A stretch of DNA of 64,000 nucleotides from Saccharicrinis sp963677655 (GCA_963677655.1 OY782088.1), one strand, 5' to 3'; positions 9,019 through 19,024 are shown, counted from the first letter of the stretch. Translations and numbers: made by a program. The notes: generated by a model not told the origin, from the letters alone.

Positions 9019-9960
9019 ATGCAAAAAAAATATAATAAACACGGTGTTATAGGTTCACTAATATTTCATTTATTGGTGCTTGTATTACTCATTTTCTTTG
9101 GTTTAAAAACGATACCTCAACAGGAGGAAGGAATATTAGTGAATTTAGGTAATGTTCAAACTGGATTAGGTGAGATTGAACCTCCTAAAGCAACAACTCA
9201 ACCAGCTGCATCAGAACCTCAGACTACACCACCACCTCCTACTCCTCAGGAGAAATCAGTTCCTAAAACAGAAGAAACTGTAAAAACACAGGACTTTGAT
9301 GAAGCTCCTGAAATAAAAAGTGCAGAGCAAAAAAAGAAAGAGGAAGAAGACAGATTAAAAAAGCAAAAAGAAGAACAGGAAAGAAAAATACAGGAAGAAA
9401 AAGAGCGTCAAGAACGAGAAGAAGCTGAAAGAATAGCAAAAGCGGAAGCAGAAGCCAAAAGGAAAGCGGAAGCTGAAAAAAAAGCTCGTGAAGAGGCTGA
9501 ACGTAAAAAAAGAGAAGAAGAACAACGCATTGCTAAGGAAGCGAGTAATACCGTGGGAAGCGCTTTTGGTAAATCAAACAGCAATAGCACATCCGAAGGT
9601 GATGCCGGAGGTTCAGGAAACCAGGGCTATGTAACCGGCGATCCAAATAGCAAGAACAGAACAGGAAGTGGCTTAGGCAACTCCGGTTCAGGATTTGATT
9701 TAACAGGTCGCTCATTGGTAGGATCATTACCTCAACCAAGTTACAGCATTCAGGAAGAAGGAATTGTTGTAGTACAAGTTACCGTTAACAAATATGGCCA
9801 GGTTGTAAGTGCCGAGTACCAACTAAAAGGTTCTACTACACAAAACTCCACTTTAAAGAAAGCTGCTATTGATGCAGCTAAAAAGGCTAAATTTAATTCA
9901 GATCCTAATGCTGCTGCATTTCAAAAGGGTACTATTACCTATCACTTTGTTTTGAATTAG
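9019..9960 (+). CDS. tonB: TonB-family energy transducer
   Basis: A 313-residue TonB-like protein that links the ExbBD motor to outer-membrane receptors. It has an N-terminal membrane anchor (residues 11-29, IGSLIFHLLVLVLLIFFGL), then a Pro/Thr-rich section, a long highly charged helix of Glu, Lys, Arg and Ala (about residues 95-175), a Gly/Ser/Asn-rich linker, and a C-terminal beta domain (about residues 230-313) with GIVVVQVTVNKYGQVV and a FNSDP segment. I chose the ATG at 9019 over the GTG one codon earlier. The charged rod resembles TolA as much as TonB, so a TolA-like role is possible. The position after exbBDD supports TonB. Confidence 0.85.
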   Translation: MQKKYNKHGVIGSLIFHLLVLVLLIFFGLKTIPQQEEGILVNLGNVQTGLGEIEPPKATTQPAASEPQTTPPPPTPQEKSVPKTEETVKTQDFDEAPEIKSAEQKKKEEEDRLKKQKEEQERKIQEEKERQEREEAERIAKAEAEAKRKAEAEKKAREEAERKKREEEQRIAKEASNTVGSAFGKSNSNSTSEGDAGGSGNQGYVTGDPNSKNRTGSGLGNSGSGFDLTGRSLVGSLPQPSYSIQEEGIVVVQVTVNKYGQVVSAEYQLKGSTTQNSTLKKAAIDAAKKAKFNSDPNAAAFQKGTITYHFVLN

Positions 9961-9980
9961 CATTTATTGTTGAAGAGAAT

Positions 9981-10032
9981 AAAAACCTGTCAGGTTTATT
10001 AAGCTTTTGGCAAATAAACCTGACAGGTTTTT
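9981..10032. repeat. CCTGTCAGG hairpin, copy A (probable tonB terminator)
   Basis: A perfect 20-bp inverted repeat, 9981-10000 with 10013-10032, and a 12-base loop. It ends in TTTTT and lies 20 bases after the tonB stop, so it can end that transcript. It is one of five members of the same hairpin family in this window (51942, 54481, 55165 and 55275 are the others). Confidence 0.8.
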
Positions 10033-10053
10033 ATATATACCTACATTACACCT

Positions 10054-10242
10054 TCTGCGTATCATAGTCGTAACTGCTGCGGGTATACTACACTATTCCT
10101 TCACTACTCCTTCACTATAGGTTCACTACTGCCTCACTGTTTAGTGAAGTAAATATGAATTATATATGTACAATATGTGGAGTATATCACAAGTATATCC
10201 GCAACGGACACGAACAAGCTACGAAACAGCTATAGAGCAGAG
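10054..10242. repeat. composite 11-bp-period repeat element, copy 1
   Basis: The core (10078-10203, 126 bp) is bounded by TGCGGGTAT and ATATCCGCA. It contains TTCACTACTCC (10100), TTCACTATAGG (10111) and TTCACTACTGCC (10122), 11-base units ending in a TTCACTA/TAGTGAA hairpin. To the right, ACGAACAAGCT and ACGAAACAGCT repeat at 11 bases (10210-10231). The same core, inverted and also 126 bp, is at 54772-54897. No open frame is seen here. Confidence 0.8.
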
Positions 10243-10273
10243 TTATTCATGATCCCCATATTTTTACATAAAA

Positions 10274-10303
10274 AACCCGATATACACACATGCATATCGG
10301 GTT
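10274..10303 (-). terminator. terminator of the peptide-transporter pair
   Basis: AACCCGATAT (10274-10283) pairs perfectly with ATATCGGGTT (10294-10303) over a 10-base loop. On the minus strand it is followed by TTTT. It lies 58 bases after the stop of the second transporter gene. Confidence 0.75.
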
Positions 10304-10361
10304 AAAATATGATAATAAATCTGTTTATTTCAATTTATTACTTATGAAGTAAGAATAATCA

Positions 10362-12458
10362 TTATTTAACTCCATGCATCATTTTTTTCATTAATGGATT
10401 TAATGCTATCACAATGATCCCTGCTACAGCGGGAACAATAGTTACAACCAAAAAGAATGTATATAATGAATATTCTTTGGTTATATTATCAATCTGGCCT
10501 CCAACAATAGCTGCCAATTTATTTCCAATTGCTATAACTAAATACCACATTCCAAACATAAAAGCAATCATTCGGGCTGGTACAAGTTTACTTACATACG
10601 ACAATCCTACCGGAGATAGACATAATTCACCCATGGTATGAAACAAGTATGCTAAAATCAACCAGACCATACTCACTTTAACTCCCTCTTCAACTCCATA
10701 CGAACCAAAAGCAAGCAATCCAAAGCCTATAGCCATAATTATAAGTCCTAAGCCATATTTAACACTTGCTGAAGGATTATACTTACTATCCCACCATTTT
10801 GAAAAGAAATTAGCTAAAGCTATAATAAAGAAAGAGTTCAAAATACTAAACCAGGAAACAGTAATTTCAACTTCATTGGATTGTATTGAAGCAACACGTC
10901 CTTTTACCACTCCATTATCAATTCCTAGTTGATCACCAATCGCTCTTGCTCGCTCAAGACGTTCTGTTGTTAGATATCCGTAATTACTATTCTCATTATC
11001 TTTTGTAATTAATAAAATTTCCTGACCTAATGTGAAATCCTCATTTTCAACAATTTTAATTGTTTTATTCACAATCGTAGCATCAGCAGCCACGTTCATA
11101 CCTTCGGTTACCGGAGTATAATTAAACACGGAATTTCCTTCCTTATCTACTATTTGAGTTCCATCCTCATTAAAAGACGGAGTTTGTATAGCTTGATAAG
11201 TAACATTATATGCATTTGAAGTCCATTCTTTTTGTAACATCCATAATGCAATTCCCCAGATACCAATAAAACAAACTGCCAATACTATATTAGTTTGTAA
11301 TATTTTTTTTCGCGTCTCTTTAAATAATCTTATTAACACATAAGTTATTACTCCAAGTGGCACCAAAGTCAGCAAAGAATTAACAACATTAAAAATAATT
11401 GCAGATATTCCACTTAAATTTCTATTGATATCATCTCGTGCAAAAATCACCAAAGAAGTTGCCCCTTGTTCAAAGCTCATCCAAAAGAAAACAGTAAAAA
11501 ACCCGAAAATAATAAAAGTAATCATCCTGTCTCTTACAACCTTAGTATAACGACTTATTCTACCGATTACCAGAATTAAAAACAGGACTAAACCAATAGC
11601 TACGGAAACATATTGACCTTCTATACCTTGAATGCAGGCAAAACTAAACATATCAAAATTTGCAATTTTAGATAATGGATCATTAATGGCATAACCAATA
11701 CCTATAATTGAACAAATAACAATTAAAATCTTATCTAATAGTGTAAATGGATTTCTTTTATTTTCATCTGTTTCAGTTTCTATGGCTTTTTCTTCCTCTG
11801 CCTTTATTGCTTCTCTATCTGGCACATCACCAATTTTTCCAAATAAAGGTTTGGCTAGCCAAAATTGCAAGGTTCCTAATAACATAAAAACACCAGCAAG
11901 ACCAAATCCCCATGACCAGCCCACTCTTTCTGCCAAATAACCACATAACATCATTCCAAAAAAAGCACCGGCATTAACCCCCATGTAGAAAATAGTATAT
12001 GCTCCATCTTTCTTTTCAGGAAAGTCTTTATACATTTCTGATATGATTGATGTAATGTTGGGTTTAAAAAAACCTGTTCCTACCACCAACAATCCCAAAC
12101 CAATATATAACCAGAATTCTGTTTCAAAAGCCATACAAACATGACCTAAGGTCATAATAGCAGCACCAATTACCACTGCCCATCTGTATCCGGTAAAACG
12201 GTCGGCAATAATACCACCTGCAATTGGTGTTAAATAAAGCAACATAGCATAAGTTCCAAATAAGGCACCTGCATTTTCAGCAGACCAATGCCAACCCGGA
12301 TTATAGCTAACCATCGCCATGGTTAAGAAATTAATAAGCAACACACGCATTCCATAAAAGGAAAAACGCTCCCACATCTCTGTAAAAAATAAAACAAATA
12401 AACCTGCAGGTTGCCCTAGTACTTTATGTTTAAAAAAATTTTCTTGTGCAGTAGCCAT
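10362..12458 (-). CDS. POT-family peptide MFS transporter with central insertion
   Basis: Proton-coupled oligopeptide transporter (POT/PTR2) of the inner membrane that imports di- and tripeptides. The ExxERF motif on helix 1 is E27-MW-E30-R31-F32 followed by Y35-G. A second PTR2 motif region is FYMGVNAGAFFG, where FYxxINxG is usual. The protein has 698 residues, longer than the usual 450-550. The excess is a mostly soluble, acidic segment at about residues 425-545 inserted before helix 10, with an Asn/Asp/Glu-rich sequence. Similar long versions occur in Bacteroidota POT proteins. It follows the other POT gene (12476) by 17 bases, so the two form one operon. Confidence 0.92.
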   Translation of the reverse strand: MATAQENFFKHKVLGQPAGLFVLFFTEMWERFSFYGMRVLLINFLTMAMVSYNPGWHWSAENAGALFGTYAMLLYLTPIAGGIIADRFTGYRWAVVIGAAIMTLGHVCMAFETEFWLYIGLGLLVVGTGFFKPNITSIISEMYKDFPEKKDGAYTIFYMGVNAGAFFGMMLCGYLAERVGWSWGFGLAGVFMLLGTLQFWLAKPLFGKIGDVPDREAIKAEEEKAIETETDENKRNPFTLLDKILIVICSIIGIGYAINDPLSKIANFDMFSFACIQGIEGQYVSVAIGLVLFLILVIGRISRYTKVVRDRMITFIIFGFFTVFFWMSFEQGATSLVIFARDDINRNLSGISAIIFNVVNSLLTLVPLGVITYVLIRLFKETRKKILQTNIVLAVCFIGIWGIALWMLQKEWTSNAYNVTYQAIQTPSFNEDGTQIVDKEGNSVFNYTPVTEGMNVAADATIVNKTIKIVENEDFTLGQEILLITKDNENSNYGYLTTERLERARAIGDQLGIDNGVVKGRVASIQSNEVEITVSWFSILNSFFIIALANFFSKWWDSKYNPSASVKYGLGLIIMAIGFGLLAFGSYGVEEGVKVSMVWLILAYLFHTMGELCLSPVGLSYVSKLVPARMIAFMFGMWYLVIAIGNKLAAIVGGQIDNITKEYSLYTFFLVVTIVPAVAGIIVIALNPLMKKMMHGVK

Positions 12459-12475
12459 AATAAAATAACTTATCT

Positions 12476-13867
12476 CTATAAAGATTCTTCAAATGATTCT
12501 ACCTCAGGCCCCTTATTATCAAGAGCATCCACTTCCATTTCCATATCCTCAACTCCATGAGTTAATAAATCAAGTTTCTTTCTAAAGATTAGGACAATTA
12601 ATCCTACTGCAATACTAAAAACTGCAATTCCGGTAAAGATTGCAAACTCACCAAGATCTTGAGCTCCTTCTCCTAACAAACCAGCTAATTTATTCCCTAC
12701 CCCAGTCATGGCAAAATAAATACCCATCATTATAGACGCATACTTTACTGGAGCAAGCTTTGTAATGTATGATAAGGCAACAGGGGAAAGACAAAGCTCT
12801 CCTGTTGTATGAAATAAATAAGCAAGTACCAACCAAACCATAGCTGAACTACCTGACGAATCATATTCAACAGAAGCTGCTGTCATAAAAAAGAATCCTG
12901 CTCCCATTATTATTAATCCTATGATCATTTTAAATAATGAAGAAGAAACTTTTCCTTTAAGTTTTCTCTTAGCCCAATAACCAGCAATAGTAGTTCCTAA
13001 TATAATGATGAAAAATGCATTTAAAGACTGAAACCATGTTGCAGGAATCTCCCATCCTAATAGCATTCTATCTGTTTTATTCATGGTGTATATATTCATC
13101 AAGCCACCTGCTTGCTCAAAGGCCCCCCAGAAAATAATTACCAATAAAAAAGAAATTAATAATACAACAACACGATCCTTTTCAACTTTAGTTAATGGTT
13201 TGTTTAATTGAGCTGCCTGCTGACCATTGTCCTTTTGTGAAATGTGATTTCCGATAGCTAATAAATGTTTCTGACCTAAAACATACTGAACTAATCCTAG
13301 TGTCATACCTATAGCAGCTAAACCAAAACCATAATGCCATCCATAAACTTCACCAACATAACCTACGATAAGACTTGATAAAAATGCACCTATATTAATT
13401 CCAATATAAAATATTGTAAAACCTTTATCTCTTCGAATGTCTCCAGCTTGATATAATCCTCCTACCATGGTAGAAATATTAGGTTTTAACATACCTACAC
13501 CCAATACAATTAACAATAAGCCAGTATAGAAAGCAGGCATATTTTCAAAAGATAAAACAGCATGACCAAGAACTAATAGAATTCCTCCATAAAGCACAGA
13601 TTTTTTTGCTCCAAGAACCTTATCCGCGATCCAACCTCCTGGTATTGACATTAAATATACTAACATTGTATACCATCCATATAAAGATAAAGCATCAGCA
13701 TTATTCCACCCTAATCCCGGATTATCGCCTGTAGTAGTAGCTACAAGGTACAAAACCAAAATTGCACGCATCCCATAATAGGAAAATCTCTCCCACATTT
13801 CCGTAAAAAAGAGAATGAACAGCCCCTTGGGATGTCCAAATAAAGTTTCATTTTTATTTGTATCCAT
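12476..13867 (-). CDS. POT-family peptide MFS transporter
   Basis: Second proton-coupled oligopeptide transporter, 463 residues from the ATG at 13867. An upstream in-frame TTG at 13876 would add only three residues and is less likely. Helix 1 carries FTEMWERFSYYGMRAIL, the ExxERFxYYG proton and substrate motif, and FYIGINIGAFL is the FYxxINxG motif. The C-terminus is acidic (EDMEMEVDALDNKGPEVESFEE). It lacks the long insertion of its neighbour and is of normal family length. It is first in a two-gene operon with a promoter-like element 30 bases before its start and a terminator at 10274-10303. Paired paralogues suggest different peptide ranges, which is inference. Confidence 0.92.
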   Translation of the reverse strand: MDTNKNETLFGHPKGLFILFFTEMWERFSYYGMRAILVLYLVATTTGDNPGLGWNNADALSLYGWYTMLVYLMSIPGGWIADKVLGAKKSVLYGGILLVLGHAVLSFENMPAFYTGLLLIVLGVGMLKPNISTMVGGLYQAGDIRRDKGFTIFYIGINIGAFLSSLIVGYVGEVYGWHYGFGLAAIGMTLGLVQYVLGQKHLLAIGNHISQKDNGQQAAQLNKPLTKVEKDRVVVLLISFLLVIIFWGAFEQAGGLMNIYTMNKTDRMLLGWEIPATWFQSLNAFFIIILGTTIAGYWAKRKLKGKVSSSLFKMIIGLIIMGAGFFFMTAASVEYDSSGSSAMVWLVLAYLFHTTGELCLSPVALSYITKLAPVKYASIMMGIYFAMTGVGNKLAGLLGEGAQDLGEFAIFTGIAVFSIAVGLIVLIFRKKLDLLTHGVEDMEMEVDALDNKGPEVESFEESL

Positions 13868-13896
13868 ATTTTTCAAGTTATTATTTTCAAAAGGAA

Positions 13897-13904
13897 CAAA
13901 ATTA
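13897..13904 (-). promoter_or_regulatory. -7 element for the peptide-transporter operon
   Basis: The minus strand reads TAATTTTG (TAnnTTTG), 30 bases before the ATG at 13867. No clean -33 box was identified. Confidence 0.35.
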
Positions 13905-14476
13905 TTAAAACTTATATAACAAATACTTGAAATATATCATATTAAAATCTAAAATTGACTAAAAAGTATAACATCTCCCTTGTTTTTTAAGTTCGGATTG
14001 AGAAAATCATCCTTCCCCTTTTTTAAAACTGTATTAAAAATAGCACGTGGCATAAAATATTAATAAAATCGAAAATTAATACTGCCTATCATTCTAATGA
14101 AATTGAATTTACCACAATATAATTCTACTAAAAACCAACTAAAATATCATAATAGGTACATTATCAGTAAAGCCCAATTATTTAGTTAGTCATAAAAAAT
14201 CTATGTGAAAAAATATATAATATTTTAAAACTGTTCCATTCTCTTTAATTGTTCTGTAAATTTGTATATTAAGAAAGCGTACAAATAGATTTTATATTTA
14301 ACCTCTATTAACCTGAATTCGATTAAATATTTAGAATTTATTTTCATAAACAACTGACATGCAACGAAACTATTGATATTTAGCAAACTAGCTACAAGAA
14401 TATTAACGCAGTTGATTAGTTTTTTATGGTAAAAAAAATTATTATATCGAACTTAGGTTATTATTAATATCAGACC
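13905..14476. other. divergent intergenic region, little visible
   Basis: This is 570 bases of AT-rich sequence between the POT operon and nnr. The only signal I noticed is TAAATTTG (14257-14264), a TAnnTTTG match about 210 bases before nnr. I see no RNA gene, repeat or short gene that I can support. Confidence 0.3.
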
Positions 14477-15997
14477 ATGAAAGTATTATCCCCACAACAA
14501 ATCAGGGAAGTTGACCAATTTACTATTAAAAATGAGCCAATACCCTCAATAGACTTAATGGAAAGAGCTGCTAGAGCTGCTACTGACTGGATTATTAATA
14601 ATAATATGGCGTATTCCTTTTCTATTTTTTGTGGAACAGGAAATAACGGAGGAGATGGTTTAGCCATAGCCCGAATGCTATCAGAATTACCAGTTACATT
14701 AAATGTATATCTGATCAAATTTTCAGATACATTATCTGAAGATGCTTCAATCAACTTGAATAAATTAAAGGAACTCACAAATATTTCTATTAAGGAAATA
14801 AATCAAATAGAACAATTAAACATCCAAAATCTTGATCCGGATGAATTCATTATAGATTGCATATTTGGTTCTGGCTTAAATCGCCCAACTAAAGGTTTAT
14901 CAAAAGAAGTTATTGAAAAGATTAATGACACAGGAAATTTTATTATTTCAATAGATATTCCTTCTGGACTATTTGCCAATTACGATAGTAATTACAGAGC
15001 TGCCTCCGGAATTATTGAAGCCAATATCACTCTTACTTTCCAGTTACCTAAGTTATCGTTCTTTTTACCTGAAAATGCAAAATTTGTAGGTAAATGGGAA
15101 ATACTTGACATTGGTTTATTGAAGGAAGGTATAGATTTACACGAAACAAATTATTTTTATACAGATAACTCTAAAATAAAATCTATTGTAAGAAGTCGCC
15201 ATAAATTCAGTCACAAAGGAAATTTTGGTCATGCTCTTTTGATCGCCGGAAGTTATGGTAAAATGGGTGCAGCCATATTAGCAGCTAAAGCTTGTTTAAA
15301 ATCAGGAGTAGGTTTACTAACTGCACATATACCCCATTGGGGTTATCAAATTATTCAAAGTACAGTTCCTGAAGCAATGACAAGCATCGACCGTTCTGAA
15401 ATGTTTTTTACAGAATTCCCACAACTTAATTGCTATAATGCAATAGGAATTGGTCCTGGATTAGATATTAAAAAGAATAGTGCAAAAGCTTTTGAAGAAT
15501 TGCTAAATCAAATTTCAGATCAGAAATTAGTAATTGATGCTGATGGTTTAAACATCTTAAGCCAGAATAAATTTTTGCTAGTAAAACTACCAAAGCTTTC
15601 TGTATTAACACCACACCCAAAAGAGTTTGAAAGGTTAGTTGGTAAATGTAAAAATGAAATACATCGTTTAGAACTCTTAAAAGATTTTTGTAAACATTAC
15701 AATGTAATTACTGTTTTAAAAGGAGCACATACTGTAATAGCCCTTCCTGATGGAAACTGCTATTTTAATAGTTCCGGTAATCCGGGAATGGCTACTGCTG
15801 GAAGTGGTGATACATTAACAGGAATTATATTAGCTTTGTTAGCCCAAGGATATTCTGAAAAAGATGCTGTGCTTACTGCAGTATATATTCATGGATTAGC
15901 AGGTGATCATGCATTATCAACTGAATCTGAAGAATCTTTAATTGCTTCAGACATAATAAGTAATATTGGTTCTGCGTTTAAATCACTAAGAAAATAA
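14477..15997 (+). CDS. nnr: bifunctional NAD(P)H-hydrate epimerase/dehydratase
   Basis: Repairs hydrated NAD(P)H: the N-terminal YjeF_N domain (residues 1-215) interconverts S and R epimers, and the C-terminal ribokinase-like domain (about 225-500) dehydrates the S form using ADP or ATP. The epimerase signature FCGTGNNGGDGLAIARML is at residues 51-68. The dehydratase shows IGPGLD, VIDADGLN, LTPHPKEF and the catalytic-region AGSGDTLTGI. At 506 residues it is the usual fused form. The DUF4831-like gene starts 26 bases later and may share the transcript. Confidence 0.96.
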   Translation: MKVLSPQQIREVDQFTIKNEPIPSIDLMERAARAATDWIINNNMAYSFSIFCGTGNNGGDGLAIARMLSELPVTLNVYLIKFSDTLSEDASINLNKLKELTNISIKEINQIEQLNIQNLDPDEFIIDCIFGSGLNRPTKGLSKEVIEKINDTGNFIISIDIPSGLFANYDSNYRAASGIIEANITLTFQLPKLSFFLPENAKFVGKWEILDIGLLKEGIDLHETNYFYTDNSKIKSIVRSRHKFSHKGNFGHALLIAGSYGKMGAAILAAKACLKSGVGLLTAHIPHWGYQIIQSTVPEAMTSIDRSEMFFTEFPQLNCYNAIGIGPGLDIKKNSAKAFEELLNQISDQKLVIDADGLNILSQNKFLLVKLPKLSVLTPHPKEFERLVGKCKNEIHRLELLKDFCKHYNVITVLKGAHTVIALPDGNCYFNSSGNPGMATAGSGDTLTGIILALLAQGYSEKDAVLTAVYIHGLAGDHALSTESEESLIASDIISNIGSAFKSLRK

Positions 15998-16023
15998 GTA
16001 CATAAACAAAAATTAATAATAAA

Positions 16024-17136
16024 ATGCAGTTTAAATTAAAATTCTTTAATCCCTTAATAATCCTACTTTTAATTACATCTAATGTTACATCTCAAAAAAA
16101 GGGTGAGTCAAGTGTTGAAGTAAAAAAAACAACTGAGATTTTAAATCCTACAGTTCAAGCTTTAAGCTATATGCTTCCAAAAACAACTATCCTGGTTGAG
16201 ATAGAGAGTGAGAAAATTATAAAAAAAACAGGTCCCTATTATAGATATTCTCAACGTTACCTAAATTTATCAGATGTAATTACTGAAGACAGTGAAGAAT
16301 GGGTGATAAAAAGTATCAATGTTAAAACAAAAGGAACCCCAAATGAAGAGGAAAGATATAGTATATTCGCAACTGGTTTATCTTCTGCTTTTAAAGTAAA
16401 TCTAACACATAAAGGTATTTTAAAAGGTATTAATCTTGAAAATAACAAAACAAAACATCATTTGTGTTGCAAGGAATCAGAATCTAAAAATATAAACATT
16501 GAGGATGTTAATTTTGATAATATTCCTTTGCATGAAGATTTACTTTTTAAAACTTCAACAGCTGCTATGGCTCAGGAAGCAGCCAATATGATTTATAAAA
16601 TCAGAAATAACAGAATAGATTTATTATCTGGTGATCTTGAAAACCTTCCTCCAGATGGAGAGGCTTACCAATCGGTATTGAAAGAGCTTAATAAAATGGA
16701 AAGTGATTTTGTTTCTCTTTTTGCTGGAAAAACAATTACTTCAACAAAAAAGCAGATATTTGAAATTACACCAGAACCTTTAAGTTCATATAATAATCAT
16801 GTAATTTGTAGATTTTCAGCTCAAAAAGGAGTTGTGGATGCAATGGATATTACCGGGACTCCTATTTATCTAAAACTAGAAACTTTAGAGTTTAATAAAC
16901 TAGAGAACAGACAGGAGGATTCGAAAAACGAATCAACAAATGGATTATTCTACTGCATACCTGCATCTGCTAAAATCACAATTTTAGATAAGAATAAGGA
17001 AGTTACTAATAAGATTGTTGATTTAGCTCAGTATGGTCAGGTAGTATCTATGCCAGCTGAGATTCTAAAACAAAGCAATACTACAATTAAATTTTGTCCG
17101 GTTACAGGAGCACTTATTTCTATTGGTAGTAAGTAA
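16024..17136 (+). CDS. DUF4831-like exported protein
   Basis: A 370-residue secreted protein with a signal peptide (residues 1-23, ending NVTSQ). The pattern ALSYMLPKTTILVEIESEKI, then GPYYRYSQRYLNLSDVI, is typical of the Bacteroidota DUF4831 family. The family function is unknown, and the location is expected to be periplasm or outer membrane. Length agrees with the family. It lies 26 bases after nnr and ends before a hairpin terminator at 17342. I recognise the family by its N-terminal third; the C-terminal half is beta-rich with nothing diagnostic. Confidence 0.75.
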   Translation: MQFKLKFFNPLIILLLITSNVTSQKKGESSVEVKKTTEILNPTVQALSYMLPKTTILVEIESEKIIKKTGPYYRYSQRYLNLSDVITEDSEEWVIKSINVKTKGTPNEEERYSIFATGLSSAFKVNLTHKGILKGINLENNKTKHHLCCKESESKNINIEDVNFDNIPLHEDLLFKTSTAAMAQEAANMIYKIRNNRIDLLSGDLENLPPDGEAYQSVLKELNKMESDFVSLFAGKTITSTKKQIFEITPEPLSSYNNHVICRFSAQKGVVDAMDITGTPIYLKLETLEFNKLENRQEDSKNESTNGLFYCIPASAKITILDKNKEVTNKIVDLAQYGQVVSMPAEILKQSNTTIKFCPVTGALISIGSK

Positions 17137-17185
17137 AATTAAATACAATTTTAAAGTTAAAAGTTGGAAAGAAGCATCGTACAGA

Positions 17186-17293
17186 ATGCAAAGAACCAGA
17201 GGATTTATCGACACTGAATATGTAAATAAATACAAAGAAGGAGAAGTAATAAATGAAATCCTTAATCAATATAAAAATCCTTCTTTTTTATAG
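17186..17293 (+). CDS. possible small ORF or gene remnant
   Basis: An ATG-initiated frame of 35 codons encodes MQRTRGFIDTEY and continues with a Lys/Glu-rich helix-like sequence to a TAG. The frame is also open upstream through the end of the DUF4831-like gene. Composition looks protein-like, but there is no clear ribosome site and I recognise no family. It could be the decayed tail of a lost gene. Confidence 0.2.
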   Translation: MQRTRGFIDTEYVNKYKEGEVINEILNQYKNPSFL

Positions 17294-17341
17294 TTTCTTT
17301 TAAATACAAGAAATCGGAATCATATAAAACATATAAACAAT

Positions 17342-17367
17342 GAGGCTTTCTTTAACTAGAGAGCCTC
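17342..17367 (+). terminator. terminator after the DUF4831-like gene
   Basis: GAGGCTTTC (17342-17350) pairs with GAGAGCCTC (17359-17367) with one mismatch, followed by TTTGTTTTTA. Confidence 0.7.
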
Positions 17368-17497
17368 TTTGTTTTTATTATTTCACGTGATACTTATCAT
17401 CGAGATTTAAATTCATGATAACTATTTTTACAATTCATTTTTAAAATAATTCAGAACTTTTTATTCGGTTAGTTCTTTAGTATTAAAATCAAAAATC

Positions 17498-18958
17498 ATG
17501 AGTAACGAAATATCAAAACTTCAGCCCGTAGCTTTATGGGAAAACTTTTATGCATTAACACAAATTCCTCGCCCCAGTAAAAAAGAGCAACAAGCGGCTA
17601 AATATGTGGAGGAGTTCGGAAAAAAATTAGGATTAGAAACATCAGTAGATAAAACAGGTAATGTAATCATTAAAAAGCCTGCTACACCAGGCATGGAAAA
17701 TTGTAAAACAGTAGTTTTACAAGGTCATGTTGATATGGTACCACAAAAAAATAGTGATAAGCAACATGATTTCGAAAAAGATCCAATTGAAACATATATT
17801 GAAGATGGATGGGTAAAAGCTAATGGTACTACTTTAGGTGCTGATAATGGTATAGGTGTGGCTGCAGCAATGGGAATTCTTCAATCAACGGATATTCCTC
17901 ACGGACCTATTGAAGCCTTATTTACCATTGACGAAGAAACAGGAATGACAGGAGCCTTTGGTCTTGAATCGGAAATGCTGGGTGGTGATATATTAATCAA
18001 TATGGATTCTGAAGATGAAGGAGAATTATATGTTGGTTGTGCCGGAGGCTCAAATGCCAACATGGAATTCACTTATAATGAAGTTACAACAGAAGAAAAT
18101 ACAGTAGCGTTTAAAATATCGTTAACAGGTTTAAAAGGTGGTCATTCTGGTATGGATATCATCTTAGGCAGAGGGAATGCAAATAAATTAATGTTTCGCT
18201 TATTAAAAGAACTTATAGCTGCTTATGGTGTTCGTTTAGCTTCTATTGATGGAGGGAGCTTAAGAAATGCTATACCTCGAGAAGCATTTGCAGTTGTAAC
18301 AGTACCTACTAACAATGTTATAGAATTTACAGAAACCATTGAGGAATTTTCATCTATTTATAAAAACGAACTTACAGTTAAAGAACCTGATTTATCATTA
18401 ACAGTTGAAAAGTGTGATATGCCAGTTACACTAATTGATGAGATTTCACAAGATGATCTAGTTAATTCAATACAAGCTTGTCCTAATGGAGTTATCAGAA
18501 TGAGTGATACAATGCCTGGTTTGGTTGAAACATCATTAAATCTTGCCATTGTAAAGTCAGAGGGTGGAAAAACTAAGGTATTATGCTTAATCCGAAGTTC
18601 AGTAGATAGCGCAAAAGAAGATGTTGAATCAACATTAGAGAGTTTATTCCGTTTAGCTGGTGCAAACGTTGAATTTAGCGGTCAATATCCTGGTTGGAAA
18701 CCTAATCCTGACTCTGAGATACTAAAGGTAATGAAAGATGTATACAACAAAGAATTTGGAAAAACTCCAGAAATAAGAGGAATTCATGCAGGATTGGAAT
18801 GTGGTATATTAGGAGCTGTAAAACCCAATTGGGATATGATTTCGTTTGGTCCTACAATACGTTTTCCTCACTCTCCTGACGAAAAAGTAAATATTGAAAC
18901 TGTTGAAAAATTCTGGAAATTTTTAGTGGAAACATTGAAAAATGTACCAATTAAATAA
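17498..18958 (+). CDS. pepD: aminoacyl-histidine dipeptidase (M20C)
   Basis: Cytosolic di-zinc peptidase of the PepD/carnosinase family that splits Xaa-His and other dipeptides. Length is 486 residues, as in E. coli PepD. Metal-site motifs are visible: LQGHVDMVPQ (H77, D79), LGADNGIGVA (D116) and IDEETGMTGA (E146/E147), then the dimerisation domain and the final ligand region GLECGI / SFGPTIRFPHSPDE near residues 430-460. With the POT transporters at 10-14 kb it could process imported peptides, though the genes are not in one operon. It is followed by a weak hairpin terminator. Confidence 0.95.
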   Translation: MSNEISKLQPVALWENFYALTQIPRPSKKEQQAAKYVEEFGKKLGLETSVDKTGNVIIKKPATPGMENCKTVVLQGHVDMVPQKNSDKQHDFEKDPIETYIEDGWVKANGTTLGADNGIGVAAAMGILQSTDIPHGPIEALFTIDEETGMTGAFGLESEMLGGDILINMDSEDEGELYVGCAGGSNANMEFTYNEVTTEENTVAFKISLTGLKGGHSGMDIILGRGNANKLMFRLLKELIAAYGVRLASIDGGSLRNAIPREAFAVVTVPTNNVIEFTETIEEFSSIYKNELTVKEPDLSLTVEKCDMPVTLIDEISQDDLVNSIQACPNGVIRMSDTMPGLVETSLNLAIVKSEGGKTKVLCLIRSSVDSAKEDVESTLESLFRLAGANVEFSGQYPGWKPNPDSEILKVMKDVYNKEFGKTPEIRGIHAGLECGILGAVKPNWDMISFGPTIRFPHSPDEKVNIETVEKFWKFLVETLKNVPIK

Positions 18959-18992
18959 TAGAAATAAGAATACTATAAATCAATATGTTAAT

Positions 18993-19024
18993 AAAAGGGA
19001 ATTCTTTATGTTTTCCTTTTTTTT
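18993..19024 (+). terminator. weak terminator after pepD
   Basis: AAAAGGGAA can pair with TTTCCTTTT (one G-U pair) over a 10-base loop, followed by a T run (19017-19024), 35 bases after the pepD stop. Confidence 0.45.

Noticed and set aside
9300..9540. Glu/Lys/Ala-rich stretch as a separate repeat or antisense genes
   Set aside because: It is the charged helix of the TonB-like protein; the antisense open frames are by-products of GAA/AAA-rich codons.
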